A DNA stretch of 64,000 bases, taken from the NCBI GenBank assembly GCA_017398595.1, contig JAFQFR010000056.1, positions 1 through 64,000 of the forward strand, read 5' to 3'. Positions 1 through 8,282 of this stretch are shown in pieces. The notes under the pieces were generated by a model. It was not told the origin of the DNA. It did not search any database and saw nothing but the letters and a program-made list of their open reading frames with translations. The position numbers and the translations under genes are program-made. The stretch comes from Clostridia bacterium (lineage in GTDB: Bacteria > Bacillota > Clostridia > Oscillospirales > CAG-272). Position 1 is the first letter of the stretch. Every line of letters begins with the position of its first letter.

Positions 1-129
1 GATGGGGGTGTGCTCCTTGATATAATCTCTGTGCATCCGTCCCCACCGACCAATAGGTCTGTTTTCATCTGGTAAACGAATATCGGGAATATAGTAATCA
101 CCACAACGGATATAATTCAGTTCCTGCAT
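1..129 (-). CDS. tnpV: TnpV-type transposon-encoded protein, partial
   Basis: The first 43 codons of a minus-strand gene that runs off the left edge. The N-terminus contains a GDYYIPD segment and an RPIGRWGRMHRDYIKEH segment, which I recognise as typical of TnpV, a small protein carried by Tn4451-like mobilisable transposons and related clostridial elements; its molecular role is not established. The start at 129 is chosen because GGAGGA lies 7 bases upstream; an in-frame ATG at 144 would place that ribosome site inside the gene. It indicates that a mobile element lies to the left and that its end falls near 130-317. Confidence 0.75.
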   Translation of the reverse strand, partial: MQELNYIRCGDYYIPDIRLPDENRPIGRWGRMHRDYIKEHTPI

Positions 130-171
130 AATATGTTCCTCCATAATATCAAAAGAAAAAGCGTTAAGATA

Positions 172-217
172 AAAAATGAGTGATGCTCGGTCTTTCGACC
201 TGGCATCACTCATTTTT
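172..217 (-). terminator. Hairpin between tnpV and the AI-2E operon
   Basis: A 15-bp perfect stem (172-186 with 203-217) encloses a second 4-bp stem (189-192 with 197-200). Read on the minus strand it ends in a run of T, so it can terminate the membrane-protein operon that stops at 318. It could also be part of the mobile-element end. Confidence 0.6.
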
Positions 218-250
218 CGTTGTTGATTACCAACCCCGTCTGACAGATGC

Positions 251-287
251 CGTAAAATAGTTAAATTTTTGGTTTAACTGTTTTACG
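251..287. repeat. 15-bp inverted repeat near the mobile-element edge
   Basis: Arms 251-265 and 273-287 match at 14 of 15 positions, the exception being a G.U-compatible pair, with a 7-base loop. It lies between tnpV and the chromosomal genes. It could be a second terminator or a structured end of the tnpV-bearing element; the sequence does not decide. Confidence 0.45.
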
Positions 288-317
288 AACACCCATCATT
301 TCGCGGTGCGGTTCTTC

Positions 318-1457
318 TTATTCCCCGTTATACGCGGTCATTCTCTTTTTGCGCCATTCAAGGAAAAGATCGCGGGCCGTGACATAGATCGGCACGGCAA
401 AGAGTGCGCCGAGGAAATCGCCGACGAAAAAACCGACGAGCACGCAGATCATCGTGGTGCCAAGCGAAACGCGCACCTTTTTGTTGGTGATGCGCGGACG
501 CAGGAACACGTAATCGAGGATCATCAACACGCAGAACACGAGAACAAACCATCCCGTGAGGCGGGTATCCGTGACCAGCACGATCAGCGTACCGATCGCG
601 CCGCCGATCAGCATACCAAAGATCGGCACATAGCTGCACAGCGCGATCACAAGGCAGATCACCGAATAGAACTTGCAGCCCATCAAAAGCAGCGCCGCAT
701 AAAACACGACCGCCACGCCGATGCAGTTATACGCGCGCGCCGAAAAGAACCAAACCGTGTTGTTGTACACATTACGGCAGACCTCTGCGATCCGCGCCTC
801 GGTCTGCGGCTTAAAGATTGCAGCGTTGATCTTACGCGCAAGCGCTTTCAGATAATCACGGCGCAGCATCGCATAGATCGAAATAATCAAGCCGAGGATC
901 CAATTGGATACCTGCGAGATCACATTGCCGAACGCAGCGGCGATCTTGCCGACCCAAGTCGGCAATTGTTTGAGCGAATCCATCAAAGTTTGCTTAAGAC
1001 TGTTCACAAGCTCGAGCAGGCGCTCACCGAAGAGATCCGAGCTTGCGGCAAATTCATTTGCCATCGAATCGAGCGTACTCAGATAATCGGTTGAGCCGAG
1101 CACGAACTCATACAGCGTGGTAAACTGCGGAATGACAATGACGACCGCAAGTACAAGCACAAGCAGCAGAATGAAGTATGCGCACACAAGCGCGAGCACC
1201 GCCGCCTTTTTTTCATAATTTTTATATTTTTTGAGCAGTTTGCGAAAACGATCCTCAAAAAAATTCACCATCGGCAGCAAAATCAGCATGATGATCGCCG
1301 CATAGAGGATCGGCGAAAATACCGCCGCCATCTTACTGAAAAACGCTTTGATCGCATCCACATGCATCGCCAAACTGACCAGAACGGCGGCAAAAGCAAC
1401 CACGATCAGCGCGAGCACCGCATACGTGTTGTATTTCGGGTTTTTCTCAAACTTCAT
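318..1457 (-). CDS. AI-2E family transporter (second gene of pair)
   Basis: A 379-residue polytopic membrane protein of the AI-2E/UPF0118 family (PF01594). Hydrophobic segments lie at the N-terminus (about residues 12-65), around 85-115 and through the C-terminal half, with a polar, probably extracytoplasmic stretch around 120-180. Members range from autoinducer-2 exporters to Na+/H+ antiporters and many unassigned permeases, so the substrate cannot be named. The ATG overlaps the stop of the upstream gene as ATGA (1454-1457) and has AAAGGAGG in front, showing tight translational coupling. The two proteins are diverged paralogues and probably act together or as alternatives. Confidence 0.85.
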   Translation of the reverse strand: MKFEKNPKYNTYAVLALIVVAFAAVLVSLAMHVDAIKAFFSKMAAVFSPILYAAIIMLILLPMVNFFEDRFRKLLKKYKNYEKKAAVLALVCAYFILLLVLVLAVVIVIPQFTTLYEFVLGSTDYLSTLDSMANEFAASSDLFGERLLELVNSLKQTLMDSLKQLPTWVGKIAAAFGNVISQVSNWILGLIISIYAMLRRDYLKALARKINAAIFKPQTEARIAEVCRNVYNNTVWFFSARAYNCIGVAVVFYAALLLMGCKFYSVICLVIALCSYVPIFGMLIGGAIGTLIVLVTDTRLTGWFVLVFCVLMILDYVFLRPRITNKKVRVSLGTTMICVLVGFFVGDFLGALFAVPIYVTARDLFLEWRKKRMTAYNGE

Positions 1458-2674
1458 TTTGCCGCCTCCTTTCGTTTGCTGTCACCTTTGTATGCCGAGA
1501 GTCTCGTGGGCAAGCCCTTTTTCGTCAGTCGGCTATTGACGATCTCGCGCACCGCCTGCTGCAGCACCGTGAACAACGGCACGCCGATAAACATGCCGAC
1601 AATGCCCCACAGTCCGCCGCTGACCGTGATCGCAATGATGATGAGCAGCGAATCCACGCCGACCTTTTCGCCGAGGATCTTGGGACCGACGAAGTTACCG
1701 TCGATCTGCTGGATCACAAGCACCAGAATCACAAACCAGATGACCTTGATGGGATCGGCGATCAGAATGATAAATACCGAGGGGATCGCACCGATAAACG
1801 GGCCGAAATACGGGATCATATCGGTGACGCCCGTGATCAGCGCGATCAGCGGGTAATACGGAATGCCGCAAAGTCCGAAAACGATAAAATTGAGCAGCGT
1901 AATGATAAATGCATCCACGAGTTTTCCGGCAATAAAGCCGCCGAACGCATGATCGGTATAGGTGAGCCACTTGCGCACGCCGCGATTCATCTTTTCGGGC
2001 AGAAGCATATCCGCAAGCTCGGAAATGCCCGTCTGCAGTTTTTCTTTCTGCAAAAGGAAGTAGGCGGCAAAGACAAGGGAAACGATACAGCGCCCAATAA
2101 TGGAAAGAAGCTTGGAGGAATAGGAGAACACCGTGTCCGCAATGTTGCCGATCGCGCCGAAGGTCGTTTCGATCAGCTTTTCGATCGTGTCAAACACAAT
2201 ATCGATATTGAGCAGTGCATCCAGCGCGTTGATCTCACCGTCGTCGGTGATCTCACGCAGAAAATTCTCCAGCCACACCGATGCGTTCTGCACATAGCCG
2301 TCAAACTTTTTTTCGAGATCCAGATAGCTTGCCTTGATCTGCGGCACGATCATGCTGATAAACAGTGCGATCACTGCCGCGGTGACAAGAAACGTCAGAA
2401 AAACCGCCAATGCACGGACAAGCACGGGGCGCTCCTTCTTTTTATGCAAAAAGCGCAGGACTTTCGTATCAAAAAAGCGGCAGATGGGATGCAGCAGATA
2501 CGCGATCGCAAAGCCGAAGATCACCGGGCTGACCACGCGAAAAAACCCCTTTGCAATACCGATCAGGATACCGGGAAACAGGATCGCCAGCACCAGAGCG
2601 ACCGCAATCAAAATGGTACAGCAGGTATAGATCAGAATTGTTGTATGCCGCTTGGTCCACTCGATCTTAAACAT
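1454..2674 (-). CDS. AI-2E family transporter (first gene of pair)
   Basis: About 406 residues, same PF01594 family as the next gene but clearly diverged. Two hydrophobic N-terminal segments precede a charged loop (DTKVLRFLHKKKE), then come a coiled, polar stretch around residues 120-180 and a block of C-terminal membrane helices containing the family-typical DMIPYFGPFIGA motif. Two ATGs are possible: 2680 is only 3 bases from AGGAGG, whereas 2674 has a 9-base spacer and is preferred. It heads a two-gene operon with its own promoter at 2713-2741. The substrate is unknown. Confidence 0.85.
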   Translation of the reverse strand: MFKIEWTKRHTTILIYTCCTILIAVALVLAILFPGILIGIAKGFFRVVSPVIFGFAIAYLLHPICRFFDTKVLRFLHKKKERPVLVRALAVFLTFLVTAAVIALFISMIVPQIKASYLDLEKKFDGYVQNASVWLENFLREITDDGEINALDALLNIDIVFDTIEKLIETTFGAIGNIADTVFSYSSKLLSIIGRCIVSLVFAAYFLLQKEKLQTGISELADMLLPEKMNRGVRKWLTYTDHAFGGFIAGKLVDAFIITLLNFIVFGLCGIPYYPLIALITGVTDMIPYFGPFIGAIPSVFIILIADPIKVIWFVILVLVIQQIDGNFVGPKILGEKVGVDSLLIIIAITVSGGLWGIVGMFIGVPLFTVLQQAVREIVNSRLTKKGLPTRLSAYKGDSKRKEAAK

Positions 2675-2712
2675 AGGCATCCGCCTCCTTCTTGTTTCGA
2701 TTGCTACAATTT

Positions 2713-2741
2713 ATTATATAGCATATTTTTGCCGTTAGCAA
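2713..2741 (-). promoter_or_regulatory. Sigma-A promoter of the AI-2E operon
   Basis: Minus strand: -35 TTGCTA (2736-2741), 17-bp spacer, -10 TATAAT (2713-2718), about 40 bases before the start codon. It is divergent from the ispE promoter; the two -35 boxes are fewer than 20 bp apart. Confidence 0.8.
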
Positions 2742-2759
2742 GTCTCCTAATTATTTGTA

Positions 2760-2788
2760 TTGAAAATTTTTTTCGCAAGGTATATAAT
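2760..2788 (+). promoter_or_regulatory. Sigma-A promoter of ispE
   Basis: TTGAAA (2760-2765), 17-bp spacer, TATAAT (2783-2788), 30 bases before the ispE ATG. Confidence 0.85.
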
Positions 2789-2818
2789 ACACATGATAAC
2801 TTTTTGCAGGAGAGCGAT

Positions 2819-3712
2819 ATGGAGAAAAAAGTCGGTATGGAAATGCGCGCAAACGGAAAGATCAATCTGTATCTGGACGTGCTCTCGGATGGAGCAAGCG
2901 GTTTCCACGAAATTCAAAGCATCATGCAGAGCGTGAGCCTGTGTGACCGCGTGACCGTCTCGGCGGTGCGCGGGCAGGATGTGCGCATTCGCCTTTCCTG
3001 CAACCTTCCCTACATTCCCTGCGACGCACGCAACATCGCCTACAAGGCGGCAGAGCTGTTTTGCGCCGAAAGCGGCATTCCCGCCGAGGTACACATCCGC
3101 CTGCAAAAGCGGATCCCCGTGGCAGGCGGCATGGCGGGCGGCAGCACCGACGGCGCAGCCGTGCTCCGCGCGCTGAACAAGCTCTTCGGCGAACCGCTCA
3201 CGACCGAACAGCTCCTGGCTGCCGCGGCAAAACTCGGCTCGGACATCCCCTTTTGCCTCTGCGGCAAGACCGCAGTCTGCACAGGCCGCGGCGAGGTGAT
3301 CGAGCCTGTCGAAAACCGCGCAAAACTGCTGCTTTTGATCGTGCCGAGTCGTGAAAGCGTGTCCACGCCGTGGGCATACGCCGAGCTTGACAAAGCGTTC
3401 GGCGACTTTGCGGGACGCAAAGCGCAAAATGCCGCGCGCTTCGACGCGCTCTGCACCGCGCTTGCCGCAGGCGACACCGCAGGCATCACGAAAAATATGT
3501 ATAACATTTTCGAGGATGTCATCCTGCCAAAACGGCCGCAGGCGGCGCGCGCCAAGGAGCTTCTGCTCACGCACGGCGCGATCGGCGCCATGATGAGCGG
3601 CAGCGGTCCCACCGTGTTCGGCGTCTTCGACGATGACGATACCCGCAAAAAAGCCGAAGCCGCCCTCAAAAAGCACGGCTACTATCCCAAACAAGCCGAA
3701 ACAATACTGTAA
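2819..3712 (+). CDS. ispE: 4-diphosphocytidyl-2-C-methyl-D-erythritol kinase
   Basis: A 297-residue GHMP-superfamily kinase of the MEP isoprenoid pathway. It phosphorylates the 2-hydroxyl of CDP-methylerythritol with ATP in the cytoplasm. Visible hallmarks are the N-terminal KINLYL (likely catalytic Lys14), the glycine-rich ATP loop PVAGGMAGGSTD (residues 100-111), SDIPFCL with the probable catalytic Asp142, and the C-terminal MMSGSGPTVFG loop. The start at 2819 is chosen for AGGAG 7-8 bases upstream and the family N-terminus; the frame stays open much further upstream but is not coding there. The gene has its own promoter and is followed after 38 bases by the hydrolase pair. Confidence 0.95.
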   Translation: MEKKVGMEMRANGKINLYLDVLSDGASGFHEIQSIMQSVSLCDRVTVSAVRGQDVRIRLSCNLPYIPCDARNIAYKAAELFCAESGIPAEVHIRLQKRIPVAGGMAGGSTDGAAVLRALNKLFGEPLTTEQLLAAAAKLGSDIPFCLCGKTAVCTGRGEVIEPVENRAKLLLLIVPSRESVSTPWAYAELDKAFGDFAGRKAQNAARFDALCTALAAGDTAGITKNMYNIFEDVILPKRPQAARAKELLLTHGAIGAMMSGSGPTVFGVFDDDDTRKKAEAALKKHGYYPKQAETIL

Positions 3713-3750
3713 ACAAATCACAAACAATATTTTTTTCAGAGGTAACAACC

Positions 3751-4485
3751 ATGGATAAACAGTACTTAAAAGAACATTTCAACAAATTATGCGCGACCAA
3801 CATCGAGCTGATCCGCGGCGAGATCCGCGGCATCGCACTGTACTTCACAGGGCTCGGACACAAGCATTATCTCGGCAATGACATGGCGGCTGCTCCCATC
3901 TGCGCCGAAAACGGCATTCTCTACATCCTGCCCTATTACAACTGCTGGTGCTGGATGAACAAAGCTACGGTCAACTATGTAGACACCTTCATCGACACCG
4001 CGATCGAACTGTACAATATCAACCCCAATGTCCCCGTCGGTCTTTACGGCGGCAGCATGGGCGGCTACAACACTTTCCACTACGCTATCAAATCCAAATA
4101 TAAGATCGTCGCCGCAGACGTGCTCTGCCCCTGCTGCAACATAGAATACGAGCTGTACTGCAACGAAAACAACCTCTTCCGCTCTTATTTTGCATCGGCA
4201 TTGGATGACACCAACGACTTCGCAACCTATGCGCGTGAAAACTCGCCCGTCAACATGGTTGACAAACTGCCGAAGATCCCCTACCGCTTTGCCGTCGGAC
4301 TCAAGGACACCACGCTCGTCGTCTCCCAGCACAGCGACCTGATGATCGAGCGCATGCTCGCCGCGGGACATGATGTCACGCGCATGGATTACCCCGAAGT
4401 CGCACACTGCAACCTGCCGCACGCCGACCGCATCGCCGAGCACAAGTGGCTCTGCGAAAAGATGCTCGAGGCAGCCAATGGATAA
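3751..4485 (+). CDS. Alpha/beta hydrolase, first of a tandem pair
   Basis: A 244-residue soluble protein with no signal peptide. The nucleophile-elbow motif G-x-S-x-G appears as YGGSMGG with Ser102. A plausible acid lies in GLKD and the histidine in EVAHCN near the C-terminus, matching an alpha/beta-hydrolase triad. It is cysteine-rich in the middle (CPCCN). The substrate is not recognisable; prolyl-oligopeptidase-like and esterase families share this fold. It is followed with an 8-base overlap by a close paralogue, so the pair arose by tandem duplication and is probably co-translated. There is no strong promoter of its own; it may be read from ispE. Confidence 0.75.
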   Translation: MDKQYLKEHFNKLCATNIELIRGEIRGIALYFTGLGHKHYLGNDMAAAPICAENGILYILPYYNCWCWMNKATVNYVDTFIDTAIELYNINPNVPVGLYGGSMGGYNTFHYAIKSKYKIVAADVLCPCCNIEYELYCNENNLFRSYFASALDDTNDFATYARENSPVNMVDKLPKIPYRFAVGLKDTTLVVSQHSDLMIERMLAAGHDVTRMDYPEVAHCNLPHADRIAEHKWLCEKMLEAANG

Positions 4486-5209
4486 ACAAGCACTCGCCGA
4501 GCATTTTGACAAGCTCGCACATAACAACCGCCATCTGATCGGGGGCGAGATCCGCGGCATCCTGCTGTATTTTCGCGGACTGAACTACACGCTCATCCCT
4601 GCGCAGGATACCTGCAGCTACGAGATGTGCGCCGAAAACGGCATTCTGTTTCTCTTTCCGCAGTACAATCCGACCTGCTGGATGAACCAAACCACAGTCC
4701 GCTATGTAGACGCGATCCTGGACGCCGCAATCGAAATGTATGCCCTCGAAAAAGATATTCCCGTCGGCATTTACGGCGGCAGTATGGGTGGATATAACGC
4801 CTTTCACTTCGCCCGCAGCTCCACGCATCATATCGTCGCAGCCTGCGTCAACTGCCCTTGCTGCAACATGGAGTACGAGCTGTATGCCAACAGCACAAGC
4901 ATCCTGCAAAAGTACTTTGAATCGGCAATGTCGGATACCGACGACTTTCCTGCCTATGTGCGCGAAAACTCGCCGCTGAACATGGTCGAAAAACTGCCGA
5001 AGATCCCCTACCGCTTTGCCGTAGGGCTCAAGGATGATCTGCTCTACCCCGCGCTGCACAGCCTGCCGATGATCGAGAAGATGCTCGCCGCAGGACACGA
5101 TGTTACCCGTATCGACTTTCCCGAAATGAAGCACTGCAATTACACCAACGCCGACCGCATCGCCGACCAAAAATGGGTCGTGGATAAGATTTTGGAGCAA
5201 GGTTGTTGA
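4478..5209 (+). CDS. Alpha/beta hydrolase, second of a tandem pair
   Basis: A 243-residue paralogue of the preceding gene. The same layout is retained: IRGEIRGI-like N-terminus, nucleophile elbow YGGSMGGY, CPCCN motif, the shared ENSP..MV.KLPKIPYRFAVG block, and a C-terminal histidine in EMKHCN. The start at 4478 overlaps the upstream stop by 8 bases and aligns with the paralogue's MDKQ start. The frame is open further upstream inside the first gene, but that is shadow. The stop codon overlaps the -35 box of the valS T-box promoter. Substrate unknown. Confidence 0.75.
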   Translation: MDKQALAEHFDKLAHNNRHLIGGEIRGILLYFRGLNYTLIPAQDTCSYEMCAENGILFLFPQYNPTCWMNQTTVRYVDAILDAAIEMYALEKDIPVGIYGGSMGGYNAFHFARSSTHHIVAACVNCPCCNMEYELYANSTSILQKYFESAMSDTDDFPAYVRENSPLNMVEKLPKIPYRFAVGLKDDLLYPALHSLPMIEKMLAAGHDVTRIDFPEMKHCNYTNADRIADQKWVVDKILEQGC

Positions 5210-5234
5210 CATTTCCCCGAAAGTGTGCTACACT
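5206..5234 (+). promoter_or_regulatory. Promoter of the valS T-box leader
   Basis: TTGACA (5206-5211), 17-bp spacer, TACACT (5229-5234). The -35 box includes the stop codon of the upstream hydrolase gene. Confidence 0.8.
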
Positions 5235-5239
5235 TTTTC

Positions 5240-5472
5240 ATAAGCGAAGATTGGGAGTAGTAGTTCTTTCCCCCGCTTTTCAGAGAGCGCGCCACATTGG
5301 TGCAAGGCGCGTATTGCGGACAGAATGAAGTCGTCCATGAGCTGCGGAAAGAACGCCGAGAGGCAAGTAGACTCCGTCGGATGCCCACCGTTACAGGGGC
5401 GAAAGAGTGAAACGCTCAGGTGGTACCGCGCAAGACAAGCGCCCTGACTCTATTGGAGTCAGGGCGCTTTTT
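5240..5472 (+). promoter_or_regulatory. T-box leader (tRNA-Val) with attenuator terminator
   Basis: A transcribed leader of T-box type. It has an AGTA element near 5256, an AGAGAG/GGTG-type stem I apex (5282-5312), then GTCGTCC before GAGCTG at about 5331-5344, where either GTC is a fitting Val specifier. The T-box AGGTGGTACCGCG sits at 5418-5430. It ends in a 13-bp GC-rich terminator stem (5438-5450 with 5456-5468) and T run. Uncharged tRNA-Val pairing with the specifier and T-box should favour the antiterminator and allow valS transcription. The valine identity rests on the specifier and the downstream gene. Confidence 0.93.
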
Positions 5473-5577
5473 AAGTAATAAGTAAAAGGGAATAGTGAAT
5501 AAGTTATGAAGGTTTTCGCTTCTTAGGCGCGAAAACCAACCGAACCTCTTCACTTTTCACTATTACCTATTACTTCC
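5473..5577. repeat. Palindromic dispersed repeat, copy A (TTCACT family)
   Basis: A roughly 100-bp imperfect palindrome. The central hairpin is GGTTTTCGC (5511-5519) with GCGAAAACC (5529-5537), and the outer arms carry AATAGTGAATAAG on the left and CTCTTCACTTTTCACTATT on the right. It lies between the T-box terminator and valS. Related copies occur at 40208-40268 and 55783-55842. Confidence 0.6.
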
Positions 5578-5630
5578 TGCTGCTTGAAAATATAAAAGAA
5601 AAATATTTATCATATACAAAGGAGCCTTCC

Positions 5631-8243
5631 ATGAAAAACGAACTCCCTAAGACCTATGCCCCGAAAGAATTCGAGGATAGGATCTATCAAAATTGGTGTG
5701 AAAAAGGCTATTTCACCCCCGATGTAAACGACGGAAAGCCCGCGTTCTCGGTCGTTATTCCCCCTCCGAACGTAACCGGTCAGCTCCACATGGGCCACGC
5801 CCTCGACGAGACGCTGCAGGACATCCTTGTCCGCTACAAGCGCATGCAGGGCTACAGCACCCTGTGGGTACCCGGCACCGACCATGCCGGTATCGCAACG
5901 CAGATCAAGGTAGAGGAAAACCTGCGCAAGGAAGAAGGTCTCACCCGCTACGACCTCGGCAGAGAAAAGTTCCTCGAGCGCGTTTGGGACTGGAAGAACC
6001 AGTACGGCAACCGCATCATCAGCCAGCTGAAAAAGCTCGGCACCTCCTGTGACTGGTCGCGCGAACGCTTCACGATGGACGAGGGCTGCTCCCGCGCCGT
6101 TAAGGAAGTGTTCGTCAACCTCTACGAAAAGGGTCTGATCTACCGCGGCAACCGCATCATCAACTGGTGCCCGCACTGCATCACCGCCCTCTCCGACGCA
6201 GAGGTGGAATACAGCGAGCAGGACGGCAGCTTCTGGCACATCAAGTACCCGATCAAGGGCGAGGACGGCTATGTCGAAGTTGCAACCACCCGTCCCGAGA
6301 CCATGTTCGGCGATACCGCCGTTGCGGTCAACCCGAACGACGATACCACCAAGCACCTCATCGGCAAAACGCTGATCCTCCCCGGCACGGGCAGAGAGAT
6401 CCCCGTCATCGCCGACGACTATGTAGAGATCGGATTCGGTACCGGCTGCGTTAAGATCACCCCCGCACATGACCCCAACGACTTCCAGGTCGGCGAGCGT
6501 CACGGTCTCGAGCAGATCAAGGTCATGAACGACGACGCCACCATGAACAAGTGGGCAGGCAAATATGAGGGCATGGACCGCTACGAATGCCGCAAAGCGC
6601 TCGTCAAAGACCTCGAAGAGGGCGGCTATCTCATCAAAACGGTTCCCCACAAGCACAATGTCGGCACTTGCTACCGCTGCGGCACCACCGTCGAGCCGAT
6701 CACCTCGAACCAGTGGTTCGTTAAGATGGAACCGCTCGCAAAGCCCGCGCTGGAAGTTGTCCGCGACGGCAGAGTCAAGTTCGAGCCCGAAAGATTCACC
6801 AAGATCTATACCAACTGGATGGAACACGTCCACGACTGGTGCATTTCCCGTCAGCTTTGGTGGGGTCACCGCATCCCCGCGTACTACTGCGCAGACTGCG
6901 GCGAGATGGTCGTTTCCAAGACCGATGTTACCACCTGCCCGAAGTGCGGCGGCAAGATGACGCAGGAGAGCGACGTGCTCGACACCTGGTTCTCCTCGGC
7001 GCTCTGGCCCTTCTCCACACTCGGCTGGCCCGACAAGACCCCCGAACTCGAAAAGTACTACCCCACGAGCTTACTCGTTACCGGCTACGACATCATTTTC
7101 TTCTGGGTAGCGCGCATGGTATTCTCCGGCATGGAGCATATGGGCAAAGAGCCTTTCTCCACCGTATTCATTCACGGCCTTGTTCGCGATGCCAAGGGAC
7201 GCAAGATGTCGAAATCCCTCGGCAACGGTATCGACCCGCTGGTCATTATCGACCAGTACGGCGCGGACGCACTCCGCTTCGCGCTTGCCACCGGTAACGC
7301 ACCCGGCAACGACATGCGCTTCTCGGATGAAAAGATCGAGGCAGCGCGTAACTTCGCCAACAAGCTGTGGAACGCGGCGCGCTTCGTGATGATGAACCTT
7401 GACATCGATTCGGTCGATCTGCCCGATCCCTCTATCCTCTGCACCGAGGATAAATGGATCCTCTCCAAGCTCAACACCCTTGCACAGACCGTTGAGCAGA
7501 ACCTCGACTGCTACGAGGTCGGTGTTGCACTTGCCAACCTCTATGACTTCGTTTGGGACATCTTCTGTGACTGGTATATCGAGCTGCTCAAGCCCCGCCT
7601 TTCCGCAGGCGACAAGGTTGCGCAGAACGTCATCGCCTATGTCCTCACCCAGACACTCAAGATGCTGCATCCCTTCATGCCCTTCATCACCGAAGAGATC
7701 TTCACCACCATGCCGCATGACGGTGAGAGCATCATGATCTCCGCCTTCCCGAAGTATGACGAAATGCTCTGCTTTGCCGACGAGGAAGCCGAGATGGAAA
7801 AGGTCATCGCACTGATCAAGGCGATCCGCGCACGCCGCACCGAGATGGGCGTTGCTCCCTCGCGCAAGGCAAAGCTGTACCTGGTCACCAAGTACACGGA
7901 TACCTTCAAGAATGCGACCGAATTCTTCGGCAAGCTCGCAAGCACCTCCGAGGTCGAGTTCGTCGATTCGTATGCCGACACCTCCGCGGTACAGATCATC
8001 ACCGACAGCGCAACCGCCTATATCCCGCTCGCCGATATGATCGACTTTGCCGCTGAGCGCAAGCGTCTCGAGGGCGAACTCGCCAAGAACGAGGGCGAGA
8101 TCAAGCGCCTCGAGGGCAAGCTCTCTAACGAAGGCTTCACCGCCAAAGCGCCCGCCGCCGTTGTCGAAGGCGAACGCGCGAAACTCGAAAAATACAAAGA
8201 AGTCCGCAAGGGTCTCGAAGAAGCCCTCGCAAAATTGAATTAA
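5631..8243 (+). CDS. valS: Valyl-tRNA synthetase
   Basis: An 870-residue class I aminoacyl-tRNA synthetase that charges tRNA-Val in the cytoplasm. The HIGH-type motif is HMGH in [13 protein letters not shown] (about residues 43-56). The long editing (CP1) insertion follows. A CYRCG pair and a CADCG..CPKCG pair are likely zinc ligands. KMSKS is present in [11 protein letters not shown], and a C-terminal coiled coil rich in Glu/Lys/Arg (residues 800-870) is typical of bacterial ValRS. The ATG at 5631 follows AAGGAG. Expression is controlled by the T-box leader upstream, and a terminator follows immediately. Confidence 0.98.
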   Translation: MKNELPKTYAPKEFEDRIYQNWCEKGYFTPDVNDGKPAFSVVIPPPNVTGQLHMGHALDETLQDILVRYKRMQGYSTLWVPGTDHAGIATQIKVEENLRKEEGLTRYDLGREKFLERVWDWKNQYGNRIISQLKKLGTSCDWSRERFTMDEGCSRAVKEVFVNLYEKGLIYRGNRIINWCPHCITALSDAEVEYSEQDGSFWHIKYPIKGEDGYVEVATTRPETMFGDTAVAVNPNDDTTKHLIGKTLILPGTGREIPVIADDYVEIGFGTGCVKITPAHDPNDFQVGERHGLEQIKVMNDDATMNKWAGKYEGMDRYECRKALVKDLEEGGYLIKTVPHKHNVGTCYRCGTTVEPITSNQWFVKMEPLAKPALEVVRDGRVKFEPERFTKIYTNWMEHVHDWCISRQLWWGHRIPAYYCADCGEMVVSKTDVTTCPKCGGKMTQESDVLDTWFSSALWPFSTLGWPDKTPELEKYYPTSLLVTGYDIIFFWVARMVFSGMEHMGKEPFSTVFIHGLVRDAKGRKMSKSLGNGIDPLVIIDQYGADALRFALATGNAPGNDMRFSDEKIEAARNFANKLWNAARFVMMNLDIDSVDLPDPSILCTEDKWILSKLNTLAQTVEQNLDCYEVGVALANLYDFVWDIFCDWYIELLKPRLSAGDKVAQNVIAYVLTQTLKMLHPFMPFITEEIFTTMPHDGESIMISAFPKYDEMLCFADEEAEMEKVIALIKAIRARRTEMGVAPSRKAKLYLVTKYTDTFKNATEFFGKLASTSEVEFVDSYADTSAVQIITDSATAYIPLADMIDFAAERKRLEGELAKNEGEIKRLEGKLSNEGFTAKAPAAVVEGERAKLEKYKEVRKGLEEALAKLN

Positions 8244-8246
8244 GCC

Positions 8247-8280
8247 AAAACAGGAACCCGATAACGGGTTCCTGTTTTTT
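8247..8280 (+). terminator. valS terminator
   Basis: Stem CAGGAACCC (8251-8259) with GGGTTCCTG (8266-8274), extended by A/T pairs, then six T. It lies tail-to-tail with the ABC exporter operon ending at 8283 and may serve both strands. Confidence 0.9.
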
Positions 8281-8282
8281 GT

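Noticed and set aside
1949..2818. Upstream extension of the ispE reading frame to give 587 residues
   Set aside because: The extension is antisense to an AI-2E gene, crosses two promoters and lacks homology; the ispE start at 2819 has its own promoter and ribosome site.
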